DNA of 64,000 nucleotides from an uncultured Fluviicola sp. (GTDB taxonomy: Bacteria > Bacteroidota > Bacteroidia > Flavobacteriales_D > Crocinitomicaceae), in assembly GCA_913009205.1 (NCBI GenBank), contig CAJVYC010000001.1, positions 62,001-126,000 on the forward strand, in the 5' to 3' direction. This document shows positions 16,671 to 24,554 of this stretch, piece after piece; positions within the stretch are counted from its first letter, which is position 1, and each line of letters begins with the position of its first letter. Position numbers and translations under genes: made by a program. Under the pieces are notes generated by a model. It was not told the DNA's origin, searched no databases, and saw only the letters and a program-made list of their open reading frames with translations.

Positions 16671-17237
16671 ATGGCAAATACATCAGATATCAAAAACGGA
16701 TTGTGCATTAACCACAACGGAAAACTCGCTCAAATCATTGAATTTCAGCACGTAAAACCTGGGAAGGGACCTGCATTCGTTAGAACCAAAATGAGAACAA
16801 TTGAAACAGGTAAAGTCTTGGATTTCACCTTTTCAGCCGGTCACAAAATCGAAGTGGTTCGAATTGAAAATAGAGAATACCAATACTTGTATAAGGAGGG
16901 AGACTCTTTTGTATTTATGAATATCAAGGATTACGAGCAAGTAAATATCCCAGCAGAGATGGTTGATAAACCTGGATTCCTGCAAGAAGAAATGGTTTGC
17001 AATATCTTATTTCATGCCGAAGAAGAATTGCCGTTGGTTCTTGACTTGCCAATGCACATTGTTACGGAAATAACTTATACTGAACCTGGAATCAAAGGAG
17101 ATACCGCTACAAACACGATGAAACCAGCAACGATCGCGTCAGGTGCTGAAATTCGTGTTCCCTTATTTATTGATACAGGTGAAACGGTAAAAGTTGATAC
17201 AAGAACAGGTGTCTACGTTGAACGTGTAAAAGTTTGA
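16671..17237 (+). CDS. efp: Elongation factor P
   Basis: EF-P rescues ribosomes stalled at proline runs. The 188-residue protein has the three beta-barrel domains of the family: an N-terminal KOW-like domain with the loop HVKPGKGPAFVR, whose lysine at residue 32 corresponds to the modified Lys34 of E. coli, a middle OB domain, and a C-terminal OB domain ending in DTGETVKVDTRTGVYVERV. Length is standard. No modification gene (epmA, epmB or earP) is seen nearby. A TATATTCG at 16644-16651 is a plausible -7 element. Confidence 0.95.
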   Translation: MANTSDIKNGLCINHNGKLAQIIEFQHVKPGKGPAFVRTKMRTIETGKVLDFTFSAGHKIEVVRIENREYQYLYKEGDSFVFMNIKDYEQVNIPAEMVDKPGFLQEEMVCNILFHAEEELPLVLDLPMHIVTEITYTEPGIKGDTATNTMKPATIASGAEIRVPLFIDTGETVKVDTRTGVYVERVKV

Positions 17238-17249
17238 TTTACTATATTG

Positions 17250-17271
17250 GGTTAATTAATAGGTATTAACC
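17250..17271 (+). terminator. Possible weak terminator hairpin after efp
   Basis: GGTTAAT and ATTAACC form a perfect 7-base inverted repeat 12 bases after the efp stop. There is no long T run behind it, so termination is uncertain. Confidence 0.3.
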
Positions 17272-17298
17272 ACCTGTTTACAACCTAATTTTTACATT

Positions 17299-17640
17299 AT
17301 GTAAAAAGATAGTTTTACCTATAGTGGCAGCGGGATTTCTACTATTATTTAGCGGAGGAGGTGATCCTTGCGATGATTTGTCAACTGCGGAAAATGCTGC
17401 AAAGTGTTTCTGCGAAAAAACGACCGACTTGTTCTATGCTTAGTCGAACACATGGAAAGATGGGACATCACCTCGGAAATAGCGTCATCTGAAATCTCTG
17501 GTTTGTTTATTCAAGGAGAAAAAGATCAATACGGCACGAGCAAACAGCTGCAACTTATCAAAGAAAATTTCGGAGGAAATCTGAATCCCATTTGCTTAAA
17601 AACTGCGGACATCATCCTCATTTGGAACAACCGGAAATAG
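17299..17640 (+). pseudogene. Frameshifted small exported protein gene
   Basis: An ATG at 17299 is followed by a single extra T that puts TAA next. Without that T the frame reads a signal peptide (MKKIVLPIVAAGFLLLFS) and a cysteine-containing mature part (GGGDPCDDLSTAENAAKC, then FCEKTTDL). A TAG then interrupts near 17442, and in a different frame protein-like sequence continues (SEISGLFIQGEKDQYGTSKQ) to about 17640. At least one insertion and one further lesion make this a recent pseudogene of roughly 100 codons. The protein family is not recognised. Confidence 0.55.
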
Positions 17641-17693
17641 TATTAGATTTGATTAAAGACTGGATAGCTATTTAATTTCGTTATTATTAGAAC

Positions 17694-18305
17694 ATGAGCG
17701 CGAATGAAGAAAAAATAATGGCATTTTGGCAATGGTTTGTGAAAAGCGAATCCATTATTAAAGATTGTATAGAGAACGAAACCGAAAAAACCCGAGAACA
17801 CGTTGTAGAACAGCTGAATAATCTCATTCTAAACATCGGAGCGTTCTCTTGGGACATCGGTCTAGACGGTTCTAACTCATGGTTTTTGACCATTTCTCCA
17901 AACGGTGACAGAGATCAATTTAAAGTATCAAAAGAAATCATGGAATACGCACCGACTCACATGAATTGGACATTTCATTCAAGCAAACCAGCCAAAAATT
18001 GGGACCGGATTTTCAAAATTCACAATTACAACCTTGACCTTGTCAACATTGATGCCAATCCATGGAATTACATTGTTTTTGAAGAGGAGGATGGTCAATT
18101 GGAACTTATTTTTGAGGCGAATAACATAACGCATATTGATGAAGAAACAGCGCTTAGTGCCGCTCATGAATTTGTTACGCATGAATTGGGCGAAGCCTTG
18201 AAAATTAAAAGAATCGCTTCTGTGAAAATTGTTGTTTTATTGGAAAGTGAATACGATGATTCAAAAGAACCGATTTCCGAGCTTAAAGACCACTTGACAG
18301 AATGA
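17694..18305 (+). CDS. Conserved hypothetical protein
   Basis: I do not recognise this 203-residue soluble protein. It has no signal peptide or membrane segment. It starts with an amphipathic helix (EKIMAFWQWFVKSES), continues with strand-rich sequence (WFLTISPNGDRDQFKV) and a WTFHSSKPAKNWDRIF segment near residue 95, then an acidic strand (WNYIVFEEEDGQLELIF) and a final helix-strand unit. The alternation looks like a small alpha/beta domain. Its stop abuts, within 1 base, the stop of the convergent TlpA gene. Function unknown. Confidence 0.6.
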   Translation: MSANEEKIMAFWQWFVKSESIIKDCIENETEKTREHVVEQLNNLILNIGAFSWDIGLDGSNSWFLTISPNGDRDQFKVSKEIMEYAPTHMNWTFHSSKPAKNWDRIFKIHNYNLDLVNIDANPWNYIVFEEEDGQLELIFEANNITHIDEETALSAAHEFVTHELGEALKIKRIASVKIVVLLESEYDDSKEPISELKDHLTE

Positions 18306-18803
18306 TTATTCCGCGATAATTTCTGCGATTTCATCGAATGAATCCGCGTCCAGAATAATTCCCTCCGGCGATATTAGAATTTTCGTGGGAATTGCTGACA
18401 CACCAAAATCTTTGGCTATTTCTGAAGTAAAGACAAAGTTCCCAACTTCAATGATGTGGTGCTTCCACTCTAGCCCATCTCTAGCTATTGCGTTCTTCCA
18501 ATTATCATTGTTCTTTTCCAAGGCAATTGAAACAATCGTAATTTCACCTTTATGCTCCTTATAAAATTGAACCAAGTTTGGGTTCTCTCTTCGACAAGGG
18601 CCACACCAAGAACCCCAAAAATCCAACAAAACATACTGTCCACTTAGATCGGACAATTGAAATTTAGTTCCATCAACCAAAGTTGCTTTAAAATTAGGCG
18701 CCTGATCTCCTGTTGCGGCTGCCGTCATTTTGATATAGACGTAATAGCCGATAAACAGAATAAGAATTGAAGTAATGGAATACGAGAGAATTTTTCTAGT
18801 CAT
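18306..18803 (-). CDS. TlpA/ResA-like membrane-anchored thioredoxin
   Basis: A 165-residue periplasmic thiol-disulphide oxidoreductase tethered by one N-terminal helix (ILSYSITSILILFIGYYVYI). The domain starts APNFKATLVDGTKF and has the active site WGSWCGPCRRENP near residue 72 and the cis-proline loop VSAIPTKILIS near residue 140. Such proteins reduce disulphides, for example in cytochrome c maturation, but no ccm gene is near. It is the last of a minus-strand run after the dikinase-like gene, 58 bases downstream. Confidence 0.87.
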   Translation of the reverse strand: MTRKILSYSITSILILFIGYYVYIKMTAAATGDQAPNFKATLVDGTKFQLSDLSGQYVLLDFWGSWCGPCRRENPNLVQFYKEHKGEITIVSIALEKNNDNWKNAIARDGLEWKHHIIEVGNFVFTSEIAKDFGVSAIPTKILISPEGIILDADSFDEIAEIIAE

Positions 18804-18861
18804 CTTGGTTGTATAGGTAAGATTAAGACGAGTGACTTAGGGAAAGTTTACACTAATTGGC

Positions 18862-20757
18862 TTACCAATTGTAAATCCGCATTTGTTTGATATACAATTT
18901 ACGCGTGTCTTTATCCAGCTTAAACTCTAAATCAAGCGCGAAATGGAAGTAACTTGTTCTAATATAATGGTTGCGTAAATAGCTTCTCTTAATGTTTTCT
19001 AGTGTATTCGCTAGTTCTTGAATTTCTTCGTTCGTCATTACCAATTTGCCGTTGTTCAAACTCGAATAATTGATAATATCAATTCCTCCTTCAGATTCCC
19101 CATAGGCAGCAGCAGTCTCATCCGGATAGCAAAGAAACTGGTCACATTGAATATCACCGTTAGGCTGAACTACGCTTTCATATCCAAGTTGAGCATTCAC
19201 GACAAAGCCCATGTATTCATTTCTGTACAAATTCGAAGTTATGGCGACTCCATTTACCGCTTCATCTGGAAACGATCGATGCACCAAAATACCCATTGCC
19301 ACTGAACTGTGATCGATGTTGAACACTTCCCGCTCCATAAATGCGTTGTACGACCAAAGACTCGCCCACACTTTTCGAATCGCTTGGTCAATCGGTTTCT
19401 TTGGATTTCCTATTTCACCCGTTTTTGAAGTGTAGATTCCCGCTCCAGAGAAACCTTCCATATCCTCTGCATTTGTTGAGGATCGAAACCGCATCCTTCT
19501 AAAACCCCCGAGTCGAATTATCATTCGTTCGATATCAATCAACAAGGACGCATTAACTTCATTATTTAAAATAAGGTTCTGAATTGCTTCCAAATCTTTG
19601 CGGACTTCATCTTGAGAGCGCCTCAGGTTATTTTTATCAAGCAATATGTTTATGGCTGTTTGAGCGCCAATTGTATTCACGTGCTTTTGATAAAAATAAA
19701 ATGGAATTGCAAAAGCTGATTCAGGGGTTACAAAATCAAGCTTCTTACTGAACTTGTGCAATTCACCAAAATTGGCTGCCTTGTTTCCAACAGCTGCACT
19801 CAATCTTTCACGGAGTAAATTCACAGGTACCAATGAATCCAATTCCAATTTTTTCTTTAAAACGATTCGTTCGCCGGGCCTCCACAATAATGAAAGGTCA
19901 TAGTCGGACATTGCAATGTAGAAGGTGTCTTGCTCTACTTTAAACTCAACAACTTTATTATCAAAGGCAAGCAGGCTTTTCGTATCAAAGGCTTTCGTAT
20001 ACGCACAAATTGGAATTTTTCGGTTCTGACCAAGAAGTGTGACATGACTCAAAGGCGTTTGAAATTCAGTAACAACAACTCCAGATACCATTGGAAAAAC
20101 TTCTGGAATCGTGTTTAATATGATAATATCTGTCGGTAAGATATCTTTGAATTCCGATTCCCAATCGTTTATCACGCGCACTCTACCGAACGACTTATGT
20201 TTTGAAATAGGTTGGTAAACTTGTCCGTCGTAAATTTCTTCCGGCGTGATGGTTGGAAGATTCGTCGTTGAATTAACGATTGAATTTACATGAGACGTAT
20301 TGAGCATTAGATAAAACTTATCTGCGAAAAACACATCCTCTTTCACCTTCTTGAAAAACAATTCAAGATGCTTAATATTCATTCGGTCTGAAGGCCCGAG
20401 TTCAAAAGTAAATTTGTCTAATGCTTTGTAATAATTGATGTTAGCCAATAAAAAACGACGTGATTTTTCGCCTGAATAAGACACATCATTGAAATCACTT
20501 AAATCGCCTGAAAAGCCTAAATTATCCATGCAATACTCGTAATGGAAATCGAATTCCTTGGCTGAAATAAAGTGGAGCTTATCGAGCTTGTTATCGTAAA
20601 CAACTTTTACGGAAGATACTTGTCCATACTTCTGATAAAGAGGAGCTGAACTCCATTCGATAAATTGTTTTTGAGTTCTTAATTGAGGAACGTGATTTTG
20701 AGTATTGCCTGTGCAGCTAATTAGAAATAAAACCAAGAAACAAATTGATATTCTCAT
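18862..20757 (-). CDS. Lipoprotein with phosphohistidine and PEP/pyruvate-binding dikinase domains
   Basis: A 631-residue protein with a lipoprotein signal (ICFLVLFLISC, Cys15). After about 200 residues of unknown fold comes a swivelling phosphohistidine-type domain (TPLSHVTLLGQNRKIPICAY, His238), then a PPDK-type ATP-grasp domain: VGNKAANFGEL near 323, MRFRSSTNAEDMEGFSGAG near 422, and VNAQLGYESVV near 520. Swivel domain before ATP-grasp is the order of plant alpha-glucan water dikinase, the reverse of PEP synthase. No PEP-binding TIM barrel follows. Export is odd for an ATP enzyme. ATG at 20757 begins the lipoprotein signal; upstream in-frame codons add nothing useful. Confidence 0.75.
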   Translation of the reverse strand: MRISICFLVLFLISCTGNTQNHVPQLRTQKQFIEWSSAPLYQKYGQVSSVKVVYDNKLDKLHFISAKEFDFHYEYCMDNLGFSGDLSDFNDVSYSGEKSRRFLLANINYYKALDKFTFELGPSDRMNIKHLELFFKKVKEDVFFADKFYLMLNTSHVNSIVNSTTNLPTITPEEIYDGQVYQPISKHKSFGRVRVINDWESEFKDILPTDIIILNTIPEVFPMVSGVVVTEFQTPLSHVTLLGQNRKIPICAYTKAFDTKSLLAFDNKVVEFKVEQDTFYIAMSDYDLSLLWRPGERIVLKKKLELDSLVPVNLLRERLSAAVGNKAANFGELHKFSKKLDFVTPESAFAIPFYFYQKHVNTIGAQTAINILLDKNNLRRSQDEVRKDLEAIQNLILNNEVNASLLIDIERMIIRLGGFRRMRFRSSTNAEDMEGFSGAGIYTSKTGEIGNPKKPIDQAIRKVWASLWSYNAFMEREVFNIDHSSVAMGILVHRSFPDEAVNGVAITSNLYRNEYMGFVVNAQLGYESVVQPNGDIQCDQFLCYPDETAAAYGESEGGIDIINYSSLNNGKLVMTNEEIQELANTLENIKRSYLRNHYIRTSYFHFALDLEFKLDKDTRKLYIKQMRIYNW

Positions 20758-20762
20758 CCTTC

Positions 20763-20793
20763 CAAATATACTGTAAAGTACAGATGAGTGCAA
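20763..20793 (-). promoter_or_regulatory. Promoter with TATATTTG five bases before the dikinase-like start
   Basis: On the minus strand TTG (20791-20793), a 20-base spacer and TATATTTG (20763-20770) form a near-perfect Bacteroidota promoter. Only GAAGG separates it from the ATG at 20757, so the messenger should be leaderless or have a leader of very few bases. Confidence 0.65.
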
Positions 20794-20804
20794 GAACTGT
20801 TCAT

Positions 20805-21563
20805 TTATCGTGTGAAGGTCCAACTGTCTCGTTCCGACAGATTTTCGTCGTACCGATAGCCGTCCAAATCGTATCCTTTCAGCACTTCTGGATCCGTAAT
20901 TTTATTGTCAACGATATACCTTGCCATCTTTCCTCTCGACTGCTTAGCGAAGACCATTATCATTTTGTATTCTCCATTTTTGAAGTCCTTGAAAATTGGA
21001 GTTATAATTCTAGCTTTCAAAGCTTTAATATTGGTAGCCTTAAAGTATTCATTCGAAGCCAAGTTGACAATAACTTCCGATTCTTCTTCGTTGAGTAGGG
21101 TAGAAATTTTACTTCCCCAATAGTTGTACAGTCCTTTCCTCTTCGGAGTAATCGTCCAACTTGTTCCCATTTCCAATCGGTAAGGATAAATAACATCAAG
21201 TGGTTTTAAAATCCCGTAAAGTCCCGATAAAATCCGAATCGTTTCTTGTGTATAATTGAGTTCTGCCTTCGTCAGTGAAAGCGCATCAAAACCCCTATAA
21301 ACCTCACCATTGAACATTCCAATGGCTTGAGCATTCTCATTATTTTGATCTGAAATAGATTTCCAGTTTTGATTTCTATCGAAGTTCAATTCGGATAGAA
21401 CGGAAGACAAATGCATCATCTCACCAATCTTACGAGCGGAAAATTTGCTCATTTTATTCATTAAATATTCCGCATCGTCCATAAAAACTGGCGTACTGAT
21501 AGTATCAGTGTTCACCTTTTTAGTCATGTCGATTGCCTTAGCGGGAGATAATAGAACTTTCAT
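20805..21563 (-). CDS. yaaA: Peroxide stress protein YaaA
   Basis: YaaA lowers free iron and protects against peroxide in E. coli. The 252-residue protein begins MKVLLSPAKAIDM, the family start, and keeps FNGEVYRGFDALSLTKAEL near residue 95, RILSGLYGILKPLDVIYPYRLEMG near 120 in two parts, and NLASNEYFKA near 170. The ATG at 21563 was chosen because it restores the family N terminus; a longer frame reaching 21647 would overlap the transporter gene. The end lies just before the promoter of the dikinase-like gene. Confidence 0.92.
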   Translation of the reverse strand: MKVLLSPAKAIDMTKKVNTDTISTPVFMDDAEYLMNKMSKFSARKIGEMMHLSSVLSELNFDRNQNWKSISDQNNENAQAIGMFNGEVYRGFDALSLTKAELNYTQETIRILSGLYGILKPLDVIYPYRLEMGTSWTITPKRKGLYNYWGSKISTLLNEEESEVIVNLASNEYFKATNIKALKARIITPIFKDFKNGEYKMIMVFAKQSRGKMARYIVDNKITDPEVLKGYDLDGYRYDENLSERDSWTFTR

Positions 21564-21615
21564 TTTTTCAATTGCTTTTAAACAAATATAGTAAGAGCTG
21601 TTTAAATTATTGCTG

Positions 21616-23022
21616 CTAACCCAACACCAATAAAGAGTAAAGAACAACTACGACTGCGCTGACAAGATTCAAAACCAGTCCCGTTTTTGCCATATCGCTG
21701 ATTTTCAATTCACCAGAAGAGAATACAATCGCGTTTGGTGGAGTTCCAACAGGAAGCATAAATGCACAACTTGCTGCTAATGTGACTGGCATACACAGTA
21801 AAATTGGATCTATATGAGATTCCAATGCAAAGGTCGCAACGACTGGAATAAACACGGTCACCAATGCCATATTTGACATGATTTCAGTTCCAAAAATTGC
21901 TATCGTAACTAATATTCCAAGAAGGACGAACAAAGGTGCTGATGCATAGCTTTCAAAAATACTAGAGAGTTGCTGAATAACGCCATTAACGGCTAACATT
22001 TTGGCAAGAGCCAGACCACCTCCAAACAAGATTAAAATTCCCCACGGAAGTCGTTTTGTATCCGACCATACTAATAATTTTTCATTTTTTTCGGAGCCGG
22101 GAAGAAAGAAAAGCATTATTGCACCCAGCACTGCGACCCCTTCATCTGTATATTTGATACCTGTGTACTTTGTCAAAACGACTCTAAACGACCAAAGTAA
22201 AACCACGGTAAGAAACAATATTAAAACACGTATTTGGTTTTTCGTCCATGGAATTTTTTCTTCTCTCACATTATCAATCCTTTCCTTTCGTTCTTTCCCA
22301 AGAAGGAGGTAAAAGAAGAGGAATACAACAGTCAGCAATATGATACTCAACGGCAAACCGACTTTCATCCAATCTAGAAATGAGATATCAACATAGAAAG
22401 GTTTCACTTCCAATATTCCGGCCATCAAAATATTTGGGGGCGAGCCTACAAGGGTAGCAACCCCGCCAATACTTGCACCATAGGCTACTGCCAATAAAAG
22501 AAATACTTTGAATCTCTTACTTCCCGACTTCGGTACTTTAGAGAGAACTGCGAGTGCCATTGGTAACATCATTAGTGCTGTAGCCGTGTTTGAAATCCAC
22601 ATACTTAGAAGGCCGGTGCTCAATAAAAAACCAAGAATTATTCTCGACTTAGAAGTTCCAACAACTCGAATAATGGCTTCCGCGATTTGCTTGTGAACAT
22701 CCCATTTCTCTAGGGCTAAAGACAATACAAAGCCACCGAAGAACAAATAAATATACTTATGACCATATGCCCCAGTTAAGTGAGTCGTGTTAAGAATTCC
22801 AAGTGGAATGGCGAAAATGAATGGAAACAGTGCCGTTACATAAATTGGAACTACTTCAAATAACCAAAAAACAACCATTAACCCTGCAACAGCAATAGCA
22901 TACCAGAATTTGGCTTCATTCAGATCGGTAGCTTTATCATCTACTGGAGCGAGTAATAAAATCATTGCAAAAACGAACAGGGTCGTTACAATAATCATTG
23001 TTTTTAAATTCATTTTTTCCAT
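21616..23022 (-). CDS. DASS/SLC13 family sodium-coupled anion transporter
   Basis: A 468-residue inner membrane transporter with about 11-12 helices. Family marks are the Ser-Asn-Thr motif SMWISNTATALMMLP near residue 140, the GSPPNILMAG segment near 195 and the second SNT-like region GTEIMSNMALVTVFIPV near 385, followed by LPVGTPPNAIVFSSG. These build the paired sodium and carboxylate (or sulfate) sites of VcINDY-like carriers. A dicarboxylate such as succinate is likely, but sulfate cannot be excluded. It precedes yaaA on the same strand with a 52-base gap. Confidence 0.9.
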   Translation of the reverse strand: MEKMNLKTMIIVTTLFVFAMILLLAPVDDKATDLNEAKFWYAIAVAGLMVVFWLFEVVPIYVTALFPFIFAIPLGILNTTHLTGAYGHKYIYLFFGGFVLSLALEKWDVHKQIAEAIIRVVGTSKSRIILGFLLSTGLLSMWISNTATALMMLPMALAVLSKVPKSGSKRFKVFLLLAVAYGASIGGVATLVGSPPNILMAGILEVKPFYVDISFLDWMKVGLPLSIILLTVVFLFFYLLLGKERKERIDNVREEKIPWTKNQIRVLILFLTVVLLWSFRVVLTKYTGIKYTDEGVAVLGAIMLFFLPGSEKNEKLLVWSDTKRLPWGILILFGGGLALAKMLAVNGVIQQLSSIFESYASAPLFVLLGILVTIAIFGTEIMSNMALVTVFIPVVATFALESHIDPILLCMPVTLAASCAFMLPVGTPPNAIVFSSGELKISDMAKTGLVLNLVSAVVVVLYSLLVLG

Positions 23023-23040
23023 AAGTGACCTAAAATAGCT

Positions 23041-23100
23041 TATTTAATTGATAATTATTTATTGTCAATTATAAATTATTCATTGTCAATTGTCAATTGA
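23041..23100. repeat. AT-rich short repeats (ATTGTCAATT type)
   Basis: Several copies of ATTGTCAATT or its inverse partner AATTGATAAT lie in tandem between two divergent genes, ending right at the TATATTTG promoter element. Related AATTGATAATTATGA words occur in other intergenic gaps of this window. Confidence 0.5.
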
Positions 23101-23108
23101 TATATTTG
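23101..23108 (+). promoter_or_regulatory. -7 element TATATTTG next to the rluF-like start
   Basis: An exact TAnnTTTG match ends 4 bases before the ATG at 23113. Transcription from it would start at or within a base or two of the A of ATG, so the message is probably leaderless. A TTC, not TTG, is found 19 bases upstream. Confidence 0.55.
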
Positions 23109-23112
23109 TAGC

Positions 23113-23832
23113 ATGGAATTAATACGTCTCAATAAAGCCATTGCTGAAACTGGTTATTGTTCGCGAAGAGCGGCAGATCGACTCATTGAAGATGGGATTG
23201 TAAAAATCAACGGAAAACTGGCGGAATTGGGAACTAAGGTTTCTAACAAAGACGTAATCACCGTTGGCGAAGAAGTGATTACCAAAGAGGTTCGGAACAT
23301 TTACCTCGTATTCAATAAGCCAATGGGAATAGAATGTACGACGGATGAAAACATCCCGAAGAACATAATAAGTTACATCAATTATCCTGAACGAATTTAT
23401 CCAGTTGGTAGGTTGGACAAGCCAAGTGAGGGACTTATTTTGATGACGAACGATGGAGACATTGTCAACAAAATTCTGCGTTCTAGAAACAACCACGAAA
23501 AGGAATACGTTGTTGTCGTTGACAAATTAATCACACAAGAGTTCCTAAATGGAATGAGCAACGGCGTTCCAATTCTGGAGCAGATGACCAAGAAATGTAA
23601 AGTTTCAAAGGTTGATCCGCGTTGTTTCAACATTGTTTTAACGCAAGGCTTAAACCGCCAGATAAGAAGAATGACTGAGCATTTTGGATATGAAGTTAAA
23701 AAGCTAAGACGCGTTCGAATCATGAATATCGAATTAGGAGATCTTAAAAAAGGAGAGTACCGCGATTTAACGGAGAAGGAATTCACGGAATTGAATGAAT
23801 TGATTGGAGATTCTAGCAAGACGATAGATTAG
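23113..23832 (+). CDS. rluF: RluF-like 23S rRNA pseudouridine synthase
   Basis: A 239-residue pseudouridine synthase of the RsuA/RluB/E/F group. Residues 1-60 are an S4 RNA-binding domain (NKAIAETGYCSRRAADRLIE), followed by the catalytic domain with YPVGRLDKPSEGLILMTNDG, which holds the essential aspartate, and the C-terminal QGLNRQIRRMTEHFGYEVKK typical of RluF and RluB. RluF modifies U2604 of 23S rRNA; that exact position is inferred from similarity. It starts right behind a TATATTTG element. Confidence 0.87.
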   Translation: MELIRLNKAIAETGYCSRRAADRLIEDGIVKINGKLAELGTKVSNKDVITVGEEVITKEVRNIYLVFNKPMGIECTTDENIPKNIISYINYPERIYPVGRLDKPSEGLILMTNDGDIVNKILRSRNNHEKEYVVVVDKLITQEFLNGMSNGVPILEQMTKKCKVSKVDPRCFNIVLTQGLNRQIRRMTEHFGYEVKKLRRVRIMNIELGDLKKGEYRDLTEKEFTELNELIGDSSKTID

Positions 23833-24093
23833 TTTCCCCTTCAAAAATCAATTTTCTTTTATTCACTAAACCTCTGCCACTTGAATTTTCGATAATTCAA
23901 GTTCTCATCTTTCAGATTATTGATTTTCTTCACTTAAGAGTTCAATAACAGTAGAATCGTTCACACTAATATCTTGTCTATCAGTAAAAAAAATGGGTGA
24001 TACCAGGCTTAATTCGTACTGAATAAATTCATGCTTTTAGTATAGTGTGGATGTAGGTCGCATTGCTTAAACTCGATTGTTGCAACTAATTTA

Positions 24094-24471
24094 TCATAGA
24101 CAATCCGAACAATGGCCAAGTAATAAAAGCTCTGCAGAGTCCACTTTATGATTCGAAATCGCAGGCACCTGCACATCTATCGATAAACATTCCGACTTAC
24201 CACATTCGCGACATTGAAAATGAGGATGTGAATCTACGTGATTTGAAGAAGAACAGCCCCTACACTTGGCATACCAAGTTAATCCGTCCTTTCCTGCAAA
24301 AGAATGCAATATACCCTCATCTTCCAATCGCTCCAGAATTCTGTAGACAGTTGTCTTGTTCATTTTTTTATTAAGAAGTTCCACTAGCCTAACCGCCAAA
24401 AGCGCATAGTCACTTAGTTCAAAAAGGTTAAGTACTGTAACTACTGATTTCGTTTTTCTTACTACTCCCAT
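24094..24471 (-). CDS. Fur-family metalloregulator (Zur-like)
   Basis: A 125-residue Fur-family repressor. The N-terminal winged helix has KTTVYRILERLEDEGILH (recognition helix), and the C-terminal metal domain has DSHPHFQCRECGKSECL and a final HCSDC, the two CxxC pairs of the structural zinc site. His and Asp residues in SNHVDSHPHF are regulatory ligands. Cysteine richness and the neighbouring MerC protein suggest zinc sensing rather than iron, but that is inference. It is transcribed divergently from merC; the 83-base gap holds two matched palindromes, one 14 bases from its ATG. Confidence 0.85.
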   Translation of the reverse strand: MGVVRKTKSVVTVLNLFELSDYALLAVRLVELLNKKMNKTTVYRILERLEDEGILHSFAGKDGLTWYAKCRGCSSSNHVDSHPHFQCRECGKSECLSIDVQVPAISNHKVDSAELLLLGHCSDCL

Positions 24472-24484
24472 AAATCAAATTTAA

Positions 24485-24499
24485 TGCAACTAAGTTGCA
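24485..24499. promoter_or_regulatory. Operator 1: perfect palindrome TGCAAC-TAA-GTTGCA
   Basis: A perfect 6-3-6 inverted repeat between the Fur-family gene and merC, close to the regulator start and covering the TTG of the merC promoter. This shape and place fit the binding site of the adjacent regulator, giving autoregulation and merC control. Confidence 0.7.
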
Positions 24500-24527
24500 A
24501 AAACAAACATTATTTTTTATAGTTTTG
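24495..24527 (+). promoter_or_regulatory. merC promoter (TTG, 22-base spacer, TAGTTTTG)
   Basis: TTG lies at 24495-24497 inside operator 1 and the exact TAnnTTTG match TAGTTTTG at 24520-24527, whose last two bases enter operator 2. The start codon is 27 bases downstream. The spacer is slightly long for this class. Confidence 0.5.
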
Positions 24528-24540
24528 CGATTCAGTTGCA
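24526..24540. promoter_or_regulatory. Operator 2: degenerate palindrome TGCGAT-TCA-GTTGCA
   Basis: Same 6-3-6 layout as operator 1 with one perfect half (GTTGCA) and one half with two mismatches. It lies 41 bases from operator 1, about four helical turns, and overlaps the likely merC transcription start. Confidence 0.55.
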
Positions 24541-24554
24541 TTAAAGACTCTAAA

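Noticed and set aside
17404-17640. Open frame of 78 codons as a gene
   Set aside because: No good start; it is the shifted tail of the broken gene beginning at 17299.
21564-21647. Longer N terminus for YaaA
   Set aside because: It would overlap the transporter gene and has no similarity to the family; MKVLLSPAKAID is the normal start.
24495-24554. Longer N terminus for the MerC protein
   Set aside because: The extra codons cover the promoter and operators; the family start is at 24555.
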